Shown: positions 1 to 11,275 of the stretch, piece by piece
Numbering within the stretch: position 1 is the stretch's first letter
How the letters are laid out: every line of letters begins with the position of its first letter
Assembly: GCA_964450715.1 (NCBI GenBank)
Contig: CAYVFC010000010.1
Location: forward strand, 1 to 64,000
Reading direction: 5' to 3'
DNA from: CAYVFC01 sp964450715
GTDB taxonomy: Bacteria; Myxococcota_A; Polyangia; Polyangiales; JAFGIB01
DNA: 64,000 nucleotides
Notes under the pieces: generated by a model
Told to the model about the DNA's origin: nothing
Databases searched by the model: none
The model's input: the letters and a program-made list of their open reading frames with translations, nothing else
Program-made: the position numbers and the translations under genes

Positions 1-121
1 GCGGCCCCAGATGCAAGGAGCGACGACGAGCAATAGTGGTGCTATTTCGAGGAGGAGCGACGCCGCAGATGGGGCCGCCCCGCCCGAAAGACGACGGGAG
101 TATTTATGAAATGGCTTCTAG
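1..121. repeat. Hairpin element family A, copy 1 (cut by window start)
   Basis: This is the right-hand part of a dispersed hairpin element. The inner arm gcggcccc at the very start pairs with ggggccgc near 71-78. The conserved apical core (gcaaggagcgacgacgag, then a short hairpin aatag/ctatt, then aggagcgacgccgcagat) lies between. The right outer arm ends tttatgaaatggcttcta, identical to the right end of the copy at 48024-48187. The left outer arm lies outside the window. Confidence 0.85.
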
Positions 122-162
122 TAAAATTCCCCGAAAAACGAATCTCATTAAAAATGTGATCA

Positions 163-307
163 ATGGTGAGGCGCAAGGCCCGCCCCTACCGGATTAGCAG
201 CGACGACAATTCAAGCGGGCGCAAGGCCCGCCGCTACGGCGATGCGCGGTACGCCGCGTATAAAGTCGAGAGCCGTAGGGGAGGGGCTTGCCCCCTCCCC
301 TACGGCT
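163..307. repeat. Cluster of GTAGGGGCGGG-type palindromic repeats (family B)
   Basis: Three pieces of one repeat type lie side by side: gcaaggcccgcccctac near 172-190, gggcgcaaggcccgccgctac near 218-237, and a perfect 16-bp inverted repeat at 271-286/292-307 with the 5-base loop cttgc. A related hairpin lies directly after alaS at 5474-5524. The 3' arm of the last hairpin overlaps the stop codon of the reverse-strand reading frame ending at 306, so it may act as its transcription end. No gene is seen in 122-305. Confidence 0.75.
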
Positions 308-659
308 ACTCCGGCGGTCGCTCCATGGTGCCGACGATCTTGACGCGCTGGGCGGAAACCCGCAACACGCAGGTGTAGGAGTCGTTGACGCCGTCGCCGT
401 CGGTGTCCACGCCGGGCTCACCGATGGGATTGAGGATGGGGCCGAGCAGCGAGGAGCAGCCCTCCTTGAACATCTCCAGCATGGAGTCGCACTCGTCCAG
501 GGTGGGATCGGACCACTGGCCGCCGATTGCCCCCGCCACCAGCGAGCCGCACGGCCTGAGCGTCGAGCCGAAACACAGGGCCAGCAACTCGGCCGGGATG
601 GGGATGGTGTTGAAGGAGTCCTCGTCGCGCGTACCCGGAATATAAAGAAAGTTCTTCAC
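306..659 (-). CDS. Hypothetical protein, possibly a fragment, with a calcium-binding-like Asp repeat
   Basis: I do not recognise this 117-residue reading frame. It starts with GTG overlapping the recN stop by 4 bases (GTGA), which suggests translational coupling. It has no signal peptide, although five cysteines and the motif DTDGDGVNDS near residues 84-93 (like thrombospondin type-3 or EF-hand calcium loops) look like an exported protein. It could therefore be the C-terminal remnant of a secreted or surface protein, or the true start may lie upstream inside recN. The reading frame ends within the 3' arm of a palindromic repeat. Whether it is a functional gene is uncertain. Confidence 0.4.
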   Translation of the reverse strand: MKNFLYIPGTRDEDSFNTIPIPAELLALCFGSTLRPCGSLVAGAIGGQWSDPTLDECDSMLEMFKEGCSSLLGPILNPIGEPGVDTDGDGVNDSYTCVLRVSAQRVKIVGTMERPPE

Positions 660-2419
660 TTCTTGCGAGCGCGGCTCTTCTTCAGCATCTCGACGGCCGC
701 GGCGCGGGTCTTGGGCGTGATCTCCACGCCGCCCAGCATGCGCGCGATCTCGTCCTGGCGCTCGGCCCTGTCGAGCGGTTCGATCAGGCTCAGGGTGCGG
801 CCCTTTCTGACCTGCTTGCGCACCCGGAAGTGGGCGTCAGCAAAAGCGGCGATCTGCGGCAGGTGGGTGATGCAGATCACCTGATGGTGGCGGGCGACCT
901 CGCCGAGCTTGCGCCCGATCACCTCGGCCATGGCGCCGCCCACCCCGGCGTCGACCTCGTCGAAGACGTAGAGCCCGGCCGGGCCGAGTCCCGCCAGCAC
1001 CCGCTTGATGGCCAGCATGGCCCGGGAGAGCTCGCCGCCCGAGGCTATCTTATGCAAAGAGCGGGGCTGCTCGCCGCGATTGGTGGCGATGAGGAACTCG
1101 ACCCGGTCGATGCCGCTGGGCGTGAGCCGCGCGCCATCCAGGGTGGGCTCGCTGCCACGCGCGGGCGCGGGCACCACTTCGACCACGATGCGGGCGTCGC
1201 CCATGCCCAGGGTGCCCAGCTCCTCGCTGATGGCCGCGGCCAGCTTCTCGGCCGATCGCTTGCGGGCCGAGGAGAGCTTGCCCGCCAGCTTGCGGGCGGC
1301 GGCCAAGGCGGCGTCGAGCTCGGTCTGCAGCTCGGCGATGCGTCGGTCGCCGCCGGAGAGCTGCTCCAGCTCCTGCCGCGCGCTGTCGCGGTGCTCGATC
1401 ACCGCCTCGAGCGTGCCGCCGTACTTGCGCTGCAGCCGTTGCAGGGCGGTCGCGCGCTCCTCCAGCTCGGCCAGCCGCTCCGGGTCGCCGGTGATGTTGC
1501 GGCCCCAGCTGCCCAGATCGCGCGAGGCGTCCTCCAGCGAGGCTTGCGCGGCCTCGATCAACTCGGCCATGGGTACGAGCGCCGGGTCGAGCGCCGACGC
1601 ATCGCGAAGCTCGTCGGCGATACGCGCCAGCTGCGTGCACAGCGCCTCGTCGCCCGCGTACAGCTCATGCTCGGCGCGGGCGCCGAGCGAGCTCAGCCGC
1701 TCGGCGTGGCGCTGCCGGTCGCGCTCGACGAGCAGCTCCTCGAGCTCGGCGGGCCGCGGATCGCAGGCATCGATCTCGGAGAGCTGGAAGCGAAGCAGGT
1801 CCTCGCGCTCGGAGCGGCCGGCCGACTGCTGGCGCGCCCGTTCGTGCTCGGCGGTGACGCGCAACAACGTTTCATGCGCTCGGCCTACCTGCTCGCGCAG
1901 GTCTAGCAGCCCGGCAAAGGCGTCCAGGAAATACAGGTGCGTGGTGGGATCAACCAGCGCGTGGTGCTCGTGCTGCGAGGAGATGCTGACCAGCCCCTGG
2001 GCCAGCGCCACCAGCTGGGCGCCGGTGGCGAGTCGGCCATTTGCGTAGGCGTGCGTGCGGCCGTTGGCCGAGACGACGCGGCGCAGCACCAGCTCCGTCT
2101 CGTCCGCCACCTCATCGGCCTCGCCCGCCGCTTCGCCCCCGGCTTCGTCCTCCGTTTCCGCCGCCAGGCCGGCCTCTCTAACCCGGCGCTGTACCTCGGG
2201 GTCATCGGAGATGTCGAACAGGGCCTCGACCTCGGCGCTGCGCGCTCCGGTGCGCACCACCTCGGAGCGGCCGCGCGCGCCCAGCACCAGCCCGAGCGCG
2301 CTCACCAGGATGGACTTGCCCGCGCCGGTCTCGCCGGTGACCGCGTTCAGACCCGGCTCAAAGGCGACCTCGAGCTCATCGATGATAGCGAAGTTGCGAA
2401 CGCGCAGCCGCAGCAGCAT
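656..2419 (-). CDS. recN: DNA repair protein RecN
   Basis: RecN is an SMC-like cytoplasmic ATPase that acts in recombinational repair of double-strand breaks. The 587-residue product has Walker A GETGAGKS at residues 29-36, a long central coiled coil rich in Glu, Arg and Leu, the ABC signature ASGGELSRAM near residue 480 and Walker B with DEVDAGVGG. The start at 2419 was chosen because it gives the family's usual N-terminus (MLLRLRVRNFAIIDELEV). The frame stays open for more than 600 further codons upstream, but those read antisense through alaS. The length is slightly above the usual 550-570, partly from an acidic insertion around residues 80-100. It diverges from alaS across a repeat-filled gap. 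Confidence 0.95.
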   Translation of the reverse strand: MLLRLRVRNFAIIDELEVAFEPGLNAVTGETGAGKSILVSALGLVLGARGRSEVVRTGARSAEVEALFDISDDPEVQRRVREAGLAAETEDEAGGEAAGEADEVADETELVLRRVVSANGRTHAYANGRLATGAQLVALAQGLVSISSQHEHHALVDPTTHLYFLDAFAGLLDLREQVGRAHETLLRVTAEHERARQQSAGRSEREDLLRFQLSEIDACDPRPAELEELLVERDRQRHAERLSSLGARAEHELYAGDEALCTQLARIADELRDASALDPALVPMAELIEAAQASLEDASRDLGSWGRNITGDPERLAELEERATALQRLQRKYGGTLEAVIEHRDSARQELEQLSGGDRRIAELQTELDAALAAARKLAGKLSSARKRSAEKLAAAISEELGTLGMGDARIVVEVVPAPARGSEPTLDGARLTPSGIDRVEFLIATNRGEQPRSLHKIASGGELSRAMLAIKRVLAGLGPAGLYVFDEVDAGVGGAMAEVIGRKLGEVARHHQVICITHLPQIAAFADAHFRVRKQVRKGRTLSLIEPLDRAERQDEIARMLGGVEITPKTRAAAVEMLKKSRARKK

Positions 2420-2499
2420 GGGCGCAGGGTATCGTCCGGGTCGGGGAGAGTCGAGCCCGTTCTGGCGGTTCGAGCTCGGGATCCGAGCCGAAAAAGGGA

Positions 2500-2666
2500 C
2501 GTGTCCAACCTGGTCAACCGAAGAGCCGAATCTGTCATTTCGAGGAGCCGAAGCGGAAAAACGGGCGTGTCCAACCTGGTCAACCGAAGAGCCGAATCTG
2601 TCATTTCGAGGAGCCGAAGGCGAGAAGAAATCTCTATTTGAGATTTCTCGATTCGCTCGAAATGAC
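2500..2666. repeat. 66-bp tandem duplication plus inverted repeat (family C) between recN and alaS
   Basis: A 54-bp segment beginning cgtgtccaacctggtcaacc occurs at 2500-2553 and again, identical, at 2566-2619 (period 66). Each unit includes gtcatttcgaggagccgaag. After the second unit there is an inverted repeat: gtcatttcgag (2600-2610) pairs with ctcgaaatgac (2656-2666), and agaaatctc pairs with gagatttct inside. The element fills most of the 327-bp gap between the divergent recN and alaS starts, so the promoters must lie at the edges or inside it. The remaining bases of the gap show no gene. Confidence 0.9.
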
Positions 2667-2746
2667 AACGGTGTGGGACAACTCGCAAAGAAGCCGCCGC
2701 GGCCGGGCAATTTACACCCCGGTCCCCTCGTGCTAGAGGCTGCGCA

Positions 2747-5461
<2,715 letters not shown>

Positions 5462-5473
5462 TGCGGGAGGGGA

Positions 5474-5524
5474 CAAGCCCCGCCCCTACGATTTGCTCTC
5501 ACACGCACGTAGGGGCGGGCCTTG
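5474..5524. repeat. Family B hairpin after alaS
   Basis: The left arm at 5474-5490 (caagccccgcccctacg) and right arm at 5508-5524 (cgtaggggcgggccttg) pair over 17 bp with one mismatch around a 17-base loop. The same sequence type occurs at 163-307. It lies 12 bases after the alaS stop, where it could serve as a transcription barrier for alaS and for the convergent dapL. There is no T-run, so it is not a classical intrinsic terminator. Confidence 0.75.
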
Positions 5525-5681
5525 CGCCCGCTTGTTGCGCGATAGCCGATAACCGTCGCGGGAGAGGAAGTCGATGTACTCGTTGCCGTCCACGTCCGTC
5601 AGACGACAGCCCCGGCCCCTGCTGGAAAAGACCGGCACCGCTCCGGCCCGAACCCGCTCTACCCCGGCGGACCGTCCCGTT

Positions 5682-6926
5682 TCAGACGCCGGCGGCGGCG
5701 ATGCGCTCCTTCACCCCGTCGATGCGGGCGAGGGCTTCCCTCACCTTGTCCAGATCATTGAAGGCGCTCAGCCGGATATAACCCCTGCCGCAGCGGCCGA
5801 AGCCCGCGCCCGGGGTACAGACCACGCCAGCCTGGTCGAGCAACAGGTCGAAGAACTTCCAGCTGTCCATCTTTCCCTGCACCCAGACATAGGGCGCGTT
5901 CTCCCCGCCGGTGCACTCGAAACCGAGCGCTTCCATCCCCTGTCGGATGAGCCGGGCATTCTGCAGGTAGTAATCGGTCAGCTCTCGGACCTGCTGCTGG
6001 CCCTCGGGGGTGTAGACGGCAGCTGCGGCGAGCTGGACCGGATACGATACCCCGTTGAACTTGGTGCTGTGCCGGCGCCGCCAGAGCGCGTGCAGCGAGT
6101 GCGACTCGCCCGCGGCATCGAAGCCGCGGCACTCCCTGGGCACCACCGTGTAGGCGCAGCGCGTTCCGGTGAACCCGGCGGTCTTGGAGTACGAGCGAAA
6201 CTCGACGGCCACCTCGCGCGCGCCCTCGATCTCGAAGATGGACCGCGGCAGCGAGGCGTCGCGGATGAAGGCCACGTAGGCGGCGTCGTAGAGGATGAGC
6301 GCCCGGTTTCTATGGGCGTATTCGACCCATCGCGCGAGCTGCTCCCGGTTGATGGTGGCGCCGGTCGGGTTGTTCGGGTAGCAGAGGTAGATGAGATCGA
6401 CCGGCTCGGAGGGAAGCGCCGGAACGTATCCGTTCTGCCTGGTGCTCTCCAGGTAGACCGCACCCCGGTAGCGGCCGTCGTCATGGCCACCGGTGCGGCC
6501 GGCCATCACGTTGGTGTCGATGTACACGGGATAGACCGGATCCGGTATGGCCACGGTAATGTCGCTGGAGAAGATCTCCTGGATGTTGGCGGTGTCGCAC
6601 TTGGAGCCGTCGCTCAGGAACACCTCGTCGGGCTCGACCCGCGCACCTTGGGCGGCGTAGTCGACCTCGGCGATCTTCTCGCGCAGAAAGGCGTAGCCTT
6701 CGTACGGGCCGTAGCCGCGGAAGCGCGTCTCCTGCGCCATCTCCTCCACCCCCTGGTGGAAGGCGGCGATACAGGCCGGGGGCAGGGGCCGGGTGACGTC
6801 CCCGATTCCCAGCTTGATGATCTGCCGGTCCGGGTTGGCCTTCTCGTAGGCGGCCACGCGTTCGGCGATATCGGCGAACAGGTAAGAGGCTTGCAGCTTG
6901 AGATAGTGCTCGTTGATCCGGATCAT
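5682..6926 (-). CDS. dapL: LL-diaminopimelate aminotransferase DapL
   Basis: DapL converts tetrahydrodipicolinate directly to LL-diaminopimelate using glutamate and PLP, the short route to meso-DAP and lysine. The 414-residue length matches the family (about 410). It is a class I/II fold-type I aminotransferase. The N-terminus INEHYLKLQASYLFADIA, GIGDVTRPLPPA, RGYGPYEGYAFLREKIA and the PLP-lysine region SYSKTAGFTGTRCA are all DapL-like. The start at 6926 was chosen for the family N-terminus MIRINEHYLKL; a longer frame upstream lacks similarity. It is transcribed divergently from the acidic protein gene at 7077 and convergently with alaS. Confidence 0.95.
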   Translation of the reverse strand: MIRINEHYLKLQASYLFADIAERVAAYEKANPDRQIIKLGIGDVTRPLPPACIAAFHQGVEEMAQETRFRGYGPYEGYAFLREKIAEVDYAAQGARVEPDEVFLSDGSKCDTANIQEIFSSDITVAIPDPVYPVYIDTNVMAGRTGGHDDGRYRGAVYLESTRQNGYVPALPSEPVDLIYLCYPNNPTGATINREQLARWVEYAHRNRALILYDAAYVAFIRDASLPRSIFEIEGAREVAVEFRSYSKTAGFTGTRCAYTVVPRECRGFDAAGESHSLHALWRRRHSTKFNGVSYPVQLAAAAVYTPEGQQQVRELTDYYLQNARLIRQGMEALGFECTGGENAPYVWVQGKMDSWKFFDLLLDQAGVVCTPGAGFGRCGRGYIRLSAFNDLDKVREALARIDGVKERIAAAGV

Positions 6927-7076
6927 GGGCGTACCGTAAGTGGTGGGAGGGGAGAGCCGGCCGTCGAGGCGCAAATGCGGAGCGTTAGCGCACGATCCCC
7001 GGCCCGTCACCCCGAGCCGGCCGGAGCGGCAACCGCGCGATCCTTGCCTTGTCGGCGATGCCGGTTGTACCATGCC

Positions 7077-7889
7077 ATGATGGATTCGGTGCAGGAAAGG
7101 CTGCAAGACATCGACCGCGAGCTGGACGCCCTGGGAGAGGTGCCCGAGCGGCTGCCGGAGCTCATCGCCCGCTACCGGGAAGCCGGACAGGGCGTGGAAG
7201 AGGCGGACGAAGCGCTCTGGGAGCTACAGCAGGGGCTCGATATCTCCGAGCCGAGCGCTGCCCGGGCGGAGCGGCCGAAGGTCGCGGCGGCTCCGGCACG
7301 GGCAGCAATCGAGACCGCCGAACCGCAGCCGGAAAAGGTTGATCTCGGCATGATGGTCGAGACCATGGACCCGCAGCCGCGTCCGGCCGAGCTCGGCACC
7401 ATGGTCGAGGAGCAACTCGACGAGGCGGAAACCGGCGAGCCGAGCGAGGAGGTCGAGCAACGACTCGAACAGGAAGAGGCGATCGCGCAGGCCGAGGCCG
7501 TTGACAGCCACGCCGGCGAACAGGAGGAGGCCCAGGAAGAGCCGGTGCTGGACGAAGTCAGCCTGTTCGCGGACATCGAAGCGGGCGAGGAGCAGCAGGA
7601 GCCCGAGCTGTACGAGGAGGCAGTCCGGACGAGCCAGGAAATCGACAGCGACTTCAAGCAGGTGCTGCAGCTCGACATCGATCCCTCGGTGTTTCCCCCC
7701 AGCATGCCTCCGGAAAACCGGGCCGAAGAGGAAGCCCCTTCGAACGCCGGGGATGCGACAGCGGACGGGAGCGGCGAGGCGGCGGCCGCCGGCAGCGATA
7801 GCGACGAGGCGCAGCCCGATGTCGACGAGCTGGACGAGGAGTTCCTCGCGCTTCTGGACGAGGACGTGATCGAGCTCGAGGACGAGTAG
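7077..7889 (+). CDS. Highly acidic hypothetical protein with N-terminal coiled coil
   Basis: I do not recognise this family. The 270-residue product begins with a helical, coiled-coil-like segment (residues 1-60, leucine-rich with alternating charge). A very acidic low-complexity region rich in Glu, Ala and Gln follows (residues 85-190), and the protein ends with an Asp/Glu-rich tail. There is no signal peptide or membrane segment, so it is probably cytoplasmic. Two adjacent ATG codons (7077, 7080) could start it. It lies 151 bp from the divergent dapL start. Its stop is two bases from the left arm of a family A hairpin, which may form its 3' end. Function unknown. Confidence 0.7.
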   Translation: MMDSVQERLQDIDRELDALGEVPERLPELIARYREAGQGVEEADEALWELQQGLDISEPSAARAERPKVAAAPARAAIETAEPQPEKVDLGMMVETMDPQPRPAELGTMVEEQLDEAETGEPSEEVEQRLEQEEAIAQAEAVDSHAGEQEEAQEEPVLDEVSLFADIEAGEEQQEPELYEEAVRTSQEIDSDFKQVLQLDIDPSVFPPSMPPENRAEEEAPSNAGDATADGSGEAAAAGSDSDEAQPDVDELDEEFLALLDEDVIELEDE

Positions 7890-7891
7890 CG

Positions 7892-8055
7892 CTAGAAGCG
7901 GTCTCAAAACCCCGGACCGAGTATTTCGGAGCGCGGCGGCTCCAGCTGCAAGGAGCGACGACGAGGAATAGCGGGGCTTTTTCGAGGAGGAGTGACGCCG
8001 CAGATGGGGCCGCGCCGCCCGAAGGACGACGGGGGGGTTTTGAAACCGCTTCTAG
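7892..8055. repeat. Hairpin element family A, complete copy (variant arms)
   Basis: The left outer arm ctagaagcggtctcaaaac pairs with the right outer arm gttttgaaaccgcttctag with one mismatch over about 22 bp. Inside, ttcgg pairs with ccgaa, and ggcggctcc faces ggggccgc with one G-T pair. The apical core gcaaggagcgacgacgagga and aggagtgacgccgcagat is conserved. The outer arms differ from those at 48024-48187 (which read agaagccat...) but still pair with each other. It sits between the acidic protein stop and the FlhB-like gene. Confidence 0.9.
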
Positions 8056-8073
8056 AGTATCCTCCACCCTGCC

Positions 8074-8898
8074 ATGGCCGAGGAGCGTCCCTTTCAACCC
8101 AGCGCCCGCCGGCTGGCCGAGGCGCGCAAGCGCGGACAGGTCCCGGTCAGCCGCGATCTCGCGCGCGCGGCCGCGCTGCTGGCCACGCTGCTGGTGCTGC
8201 GCCTGACCGGAGGGGAGATCCTGCGGGGGCTCCAGGCCGGATTCCAGCTGGCATTCGACGCCGCCTCAGGTCCGGACGCGCAGCCGGTGGCCGTACTTCG
8301 ACAAGTGGCGAGCGCGAGCGCGCCCGCCGTGCTTATACTGCTGCTGGCCGCGCTGCTGGCAGCCGTGATCGCGGGCTTCGTGCAGGTAGGGCCGCTGTTG
8401 GCCGCCGGCGCGGTGGCGCCTTCGGCCAGCCGCATCGATCCGGTCGCCCATCTCCAGCGCATCTTCTCGGAAGAAGGAGCCTACGAGCTGCTGATGCTCT
8501 GCGCCAAGGCGGGCGCGGCGGCGGGCATCATCTTCTACACGCTGCGGGAGGGGGCCCCCGGTCTGGCCTGGCTGGTGGAGCGAGATCCGCCGGCACTGCT
8601 CCGACTCGCTGCCGGTGTTTCCTTTGATCTTTGTATCCGGATGGCGGCGGCCTTCACTTTGCTCGCGGCGATCGACTTCTTCTACCAGCGCTACCGCCAC
8701 CGGCGGCGGCTGAGCATGACCCGGGAAGAATACGAGCGCGAGCGGCGGGAGACCGAGGGCGATCCGCTGGTCCGCAGCCGGAGGCGCTGGCTGAGCCGCC
8801 AGCTGGCCGCGAGCGCCGGTGCGACGGAAGCACCGGGCGGGGCCGCCGAGAGCGCCGACGCCCACCCGCGGCCGGCAGAGCCGGCAGGGCCGCGATGA
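8074..8898 (+). CDS. FlhB/SctU-family export protein lacking the autocleavage domain
   Basis: This 274-residue membrane protein matches the N-terminal membrane domain of FlhB/SctU, the substrate-specificity switch of flagellar and type III export machines. The N-terminal EARKRGQVPVSRDL, the segment IDPVAHLQRIFSEEGAYEL, four predicted membrane helices (about residues 28-48, 85-110, 140-165, 180-205) and the linker YRHRRRLSMTREEYERE followed by EGDPLVRSR are all family hallmarks. The protein stops about 40 residues after the linker in an Ala/Pro-rich tail, where the family would have the NPTH self-cleaving domain. No other export gene is nearby. Its stop overlaps the priA start (ATGA). It may be a degenerate or repurposed FlhB. 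Confidence 0.8.
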   Translation: MAEERPFQPSARRLAEARKRGQVPVSRDLARAAALLATLLVLRLTGGEILRGLQAGFQLAFDAASGPDAQPVAVLRQVASASAPAVLILLLAALLAAVIAGFVQVGPLLAAGAVAPSASRIDPVAHLQRIFSEEGAYELLMLCAKAGAAAGIIFYTLREGAPGLAWLVERDPPALLRLAAGVSFDLCIRMAAAFTLLAAIDFFYQRYRHRRRLSMTREEYERERRETEGDPLVRSRRRWLSRQLAASAGATEAPGGAAESADAHPRPAEPAGPR

Positions 8899-11207
8899 AG
8901 CCCGAGACCGGAAGCGACGGGTCGCCGCTCCCCGAGCCGGACGGGTCGCGGTACGCGCAGGTGGCGGTGCCGGTGCCGCTCCGGCAGACCTTCACCTACC
9001 GGCTGCCGGACCGGCTGGCGGGCCGGGTGACCGTGGGCAGCCGGGTCGCCGTGCCCTTCGGCCGCCGCAAGCTCATCGGAATCGTGGTGAAAATTCGAGA
9101 CGAGCTGCCTCCGGATAACAAGATCAAAGCGGTCAAGGAGGTCGCGGCGGAGATAGACCCGGAGCCGGTCTTTACCGAGGAGCTGCTCGCGTTTCTGGTA
9201 CGGGCCGCCGACTACTACTTTCACCCCCCGGGCGAGGTGCTGCGCGCCGCTTCTCCCGCCTTGCCGGCCCGGGCCGAGCGCGAGCTGAGGCAGCAGGGCT
9301 TCCTCGACGCGGGCGAGAAGCTGCCCGGGGCGCGGGTGGCCACCCGCCGGGTACTGCTGGTGCGGCCACTCGGGGCCGAAACGGAAAAACGACTGGGCAG
9401 CAAGCAGCGGCTGGTGCTGGAGCTGGTCAGGGAACGGGGCGAGGTCTCGCTCGATGAGCTCGGACGACAAGTGCGCTCGCCCCGCGCTACCGTGCGCTCC
9501 CTCGAGCAGCGGGGATTGGTCGCCACCGAGGAGCGCGAGGTGCCGGCCGACCGCTTCTTCTCCACAGCGGTCGAGCCCGAGGCCCCCTTCGAGCTCACGG
9601 CCGAGCAACAGCGGGCGGTCGACGCTATCAACGGACGGCTGGAACGGGGCGGGGCCTTTCTGCTGCACGGCGTCACCGGCTCGGGCAAGACCGAGGTCTA
9701 CTTGCGGGTGATCGCCGAGGCGCGGGCGCGAAACCTGGGCGCGCTGGTGCTGGTGCCCGAGATCGCGCTCACGCCGCAGCTGGTGGCCCGTTTTCGCGCC
9801 CGTTTCGGCGACGCCATCGCGGTGCTGCACAGCGGGCTCGGCAACCGGCAACGCCACGACGCCTGGCACTGCCTGCGGCAAGGCCTGGTTAATCTGGCTA
9901 TCGGCGCGCGCTCGGCGCTGTTCGCGCCGGTGCACCGGCTGGGCGTGGTGATCGTGGACGAAGAGCACGACGGCTCCTTCAAGCAGGAGGAGGGCTTCCG
10001 CTACCACGCGCGCGATCTGGCGCTCATGCGCGCCCATCGCTCCGGAGCGGTCTGCGTGCTGGGAAGCGCCACCCCTTCGGTAGAGAGCTACCACGGCGCG
10101 CGGCAGGGCAGGCTTCAGCTGCTCGAGCTTCCGAGGCGGGTCACGGGGCACGCGCTGCCCCAGGTGCAGATCGTGGATCTCGGAAGGCATCGCGGCGGTC
10201 CCTCCGGACACCGCCTGCTCACCGGCCCCATGCACCGAGCGCTCGAGCGCTGCTTGCTCTCGGGAGATCAGGCCATCCTCTTCATCAACCGCCGCGGCTT
10301 TGCACCCAGCGTTCATTGCACCGGTTGCGGAGAGCTGCAGCAGTGCCCGGCCTGCAGCGTGACGCTCACGGAGCACCGGCGGGCGGGCGCTCTGCTCTGC
10401 CACTACTGCGGCTTCTCCACCCCGGACAACGACCGCTGCCTGTACTGCGGCAGCGGCGAGCTGGAGAGGACCGGAATCGGAACCGAGAAGCTCGAGGATG
10501 CGTTGAAGGAGTGCTTCGCCGATGTCCGCGTGGCGCGTCTGGATCGAGATACGGCGGTGGGCGAGGGCATCGAGCGGGTCCTGGACCGGCTACGGCGACG
10601 GGAGATCGACGTACTGGTGGGCACGCAGATGGTGACCAAGGGCCACGATATCCCCGGGGTGACTCTGGTAGGCGTGATGCTCGCGGACCAGTCGCTGGCC
10701 TTTCCCGATTTTCGCGCGGCCGAGCGGACCTTCCAGCTGCTGGCCCAGGTGGCGGGCCGTGCCGGTCGCGGCGAAAAAGCCGGGCTGGTGCTGGTCCAGT
10801 CCTACCAGCCGGATCATCCCGCGGTGCGAGCGGCCAGCGAGCACGACTACGCGAACTTCTTCCGGCAAGAGGTACGGGCGCGCGGCGAGCTCGGTTATCC
10901 GCCCTTTGCGCGGCTGGTCGCCGTTCGGGTCGACGCGGGCGGCGAGAGCCAGGCGCGGCGGGCGGTCGAGCAGCTGGCCGCCTCGGCCGCCCGCCACCCC
11001 AAGGTGCGCGACCGCACCGTGCGCCTGATGGGGCCGGCGCCGGCGCCCATCTCCAGGCTGCGCGGCCGCTTCCGTTTTCGCTTGTTGCTGCGGTCGGCCG
11101 ACCGGCAGGCGCTGCGAAGCGTGGCCGCCCGGGTCGCCGAACGCATCGAGCGGGGGCTCGGCCCCGCGCACGCGTCGCTGGACGTGGATCCGGTTTCCAT
11201 GCTCTAA
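8895..11207 (+). CDS. priA: Primosomal helicase PriA
   Basis: PriA is the 3'-5' helicase that reloads the replisome at stalled forks. The 770-residue protein has the N-terminal fork-binding domain (residues 1-100), Walker A GVTGSGKTEVY near 258, DEEHD (Walker B), helicase motif GSATPS and a zinc module with eight cysteines between about residues 475 and 518 (CTGCGELQQCPAC, then CHYCGF and CLYCGS). Motif QVAGRAGRGEK is motif VI. The start at 8895 overlaps the upstream FlhB-like stop by 4 bases and gives the normal N-terminus; further in-frame upstream sequence is antisense or overlapping coding. def follows about 70 bp downstream. Confidence 0.96.
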   Translation: MKPETGSDGSPLPEPDGSRYAQVAVPVPLRQTFTYRLPDRLAGRVTVGSRVAVPFGRRKLIGIVVKIRDELPPDNKIKAVKEVAAEIDPEPVFTEELLAFLVRAADYYFHPPGEVLRAASPALPARAERELRQQGFLDAGEKLPGARVATRRVLLVRPLGAETEKRLGSKQRLVLELVRERGEVSLDELGRQVRSPRATVRSLEQRGLVATEEREVPADRFFSTAVEPEAPFELTAEQQRAVDAINGRLERGGAFLLHGVTGSGKTEVYLRVIAEARARNLGALVLVPEIALTPQLVARFRARFGDAIAVLHSGLGNRQRHDAWHCLRQGLVNLAIGARSALFAPVHRLGVVIVDEEHDGSFKQEEGFRYHARDLALMRAHRSGAVCVLGSATPSVESYHGARQGRLQLLELPRRVTGHALPQVQIVDLGRHRGGPSGHRLLTGPMHRALERCLLSGDQAILFINRRGFAPSVHCTGCGELQQCPACSVTLTEHRRAGALLCHYCGFSTPDNDRCLYCGSGELERTGIGTEKLEDALKECFADVRVARLDRDTAVGEGIERVLDRLRRREIDVLVGTQMVTKGHDIPGVTLVGVMLADQSLAFPDFRAAERTFQLLAQVAGRAGRGEKAGLVLVQSYQPDHPAVRAASEHDYANFFRQEVRARGELGYPPFARLVAVRVDAGGESQARRAVEQLAASAARHPKVRDRTVRLMGPAPAPISRLRGRFRFRLLLRSADRQALRSVAARVAERIERGLGPAHASLDVDPVSML

Positions 11208-11275
11208 TTTTCCCCTTGTCAGCGTCCGCTCGACTCGGTTGCCGCGTTTTTGGCCGAATGCTAAGTAGAGTTGTA

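Noticed and set aside
8895..8990. NPTH-domain continuation of the FlhB-like protein in another frame
   Set aside because: The following bases encode the start of PriA in a strongly supported frame, and no NPTH or related motif is visible in any frame nearby, so a simple frameshift is not the explanation.
11208..11275. Possible short gene or RNA between priA and def
   Set aside because: Only 68 bases with no stem, T-run or start; it is simply an intergenic gap with the def ribosome site.
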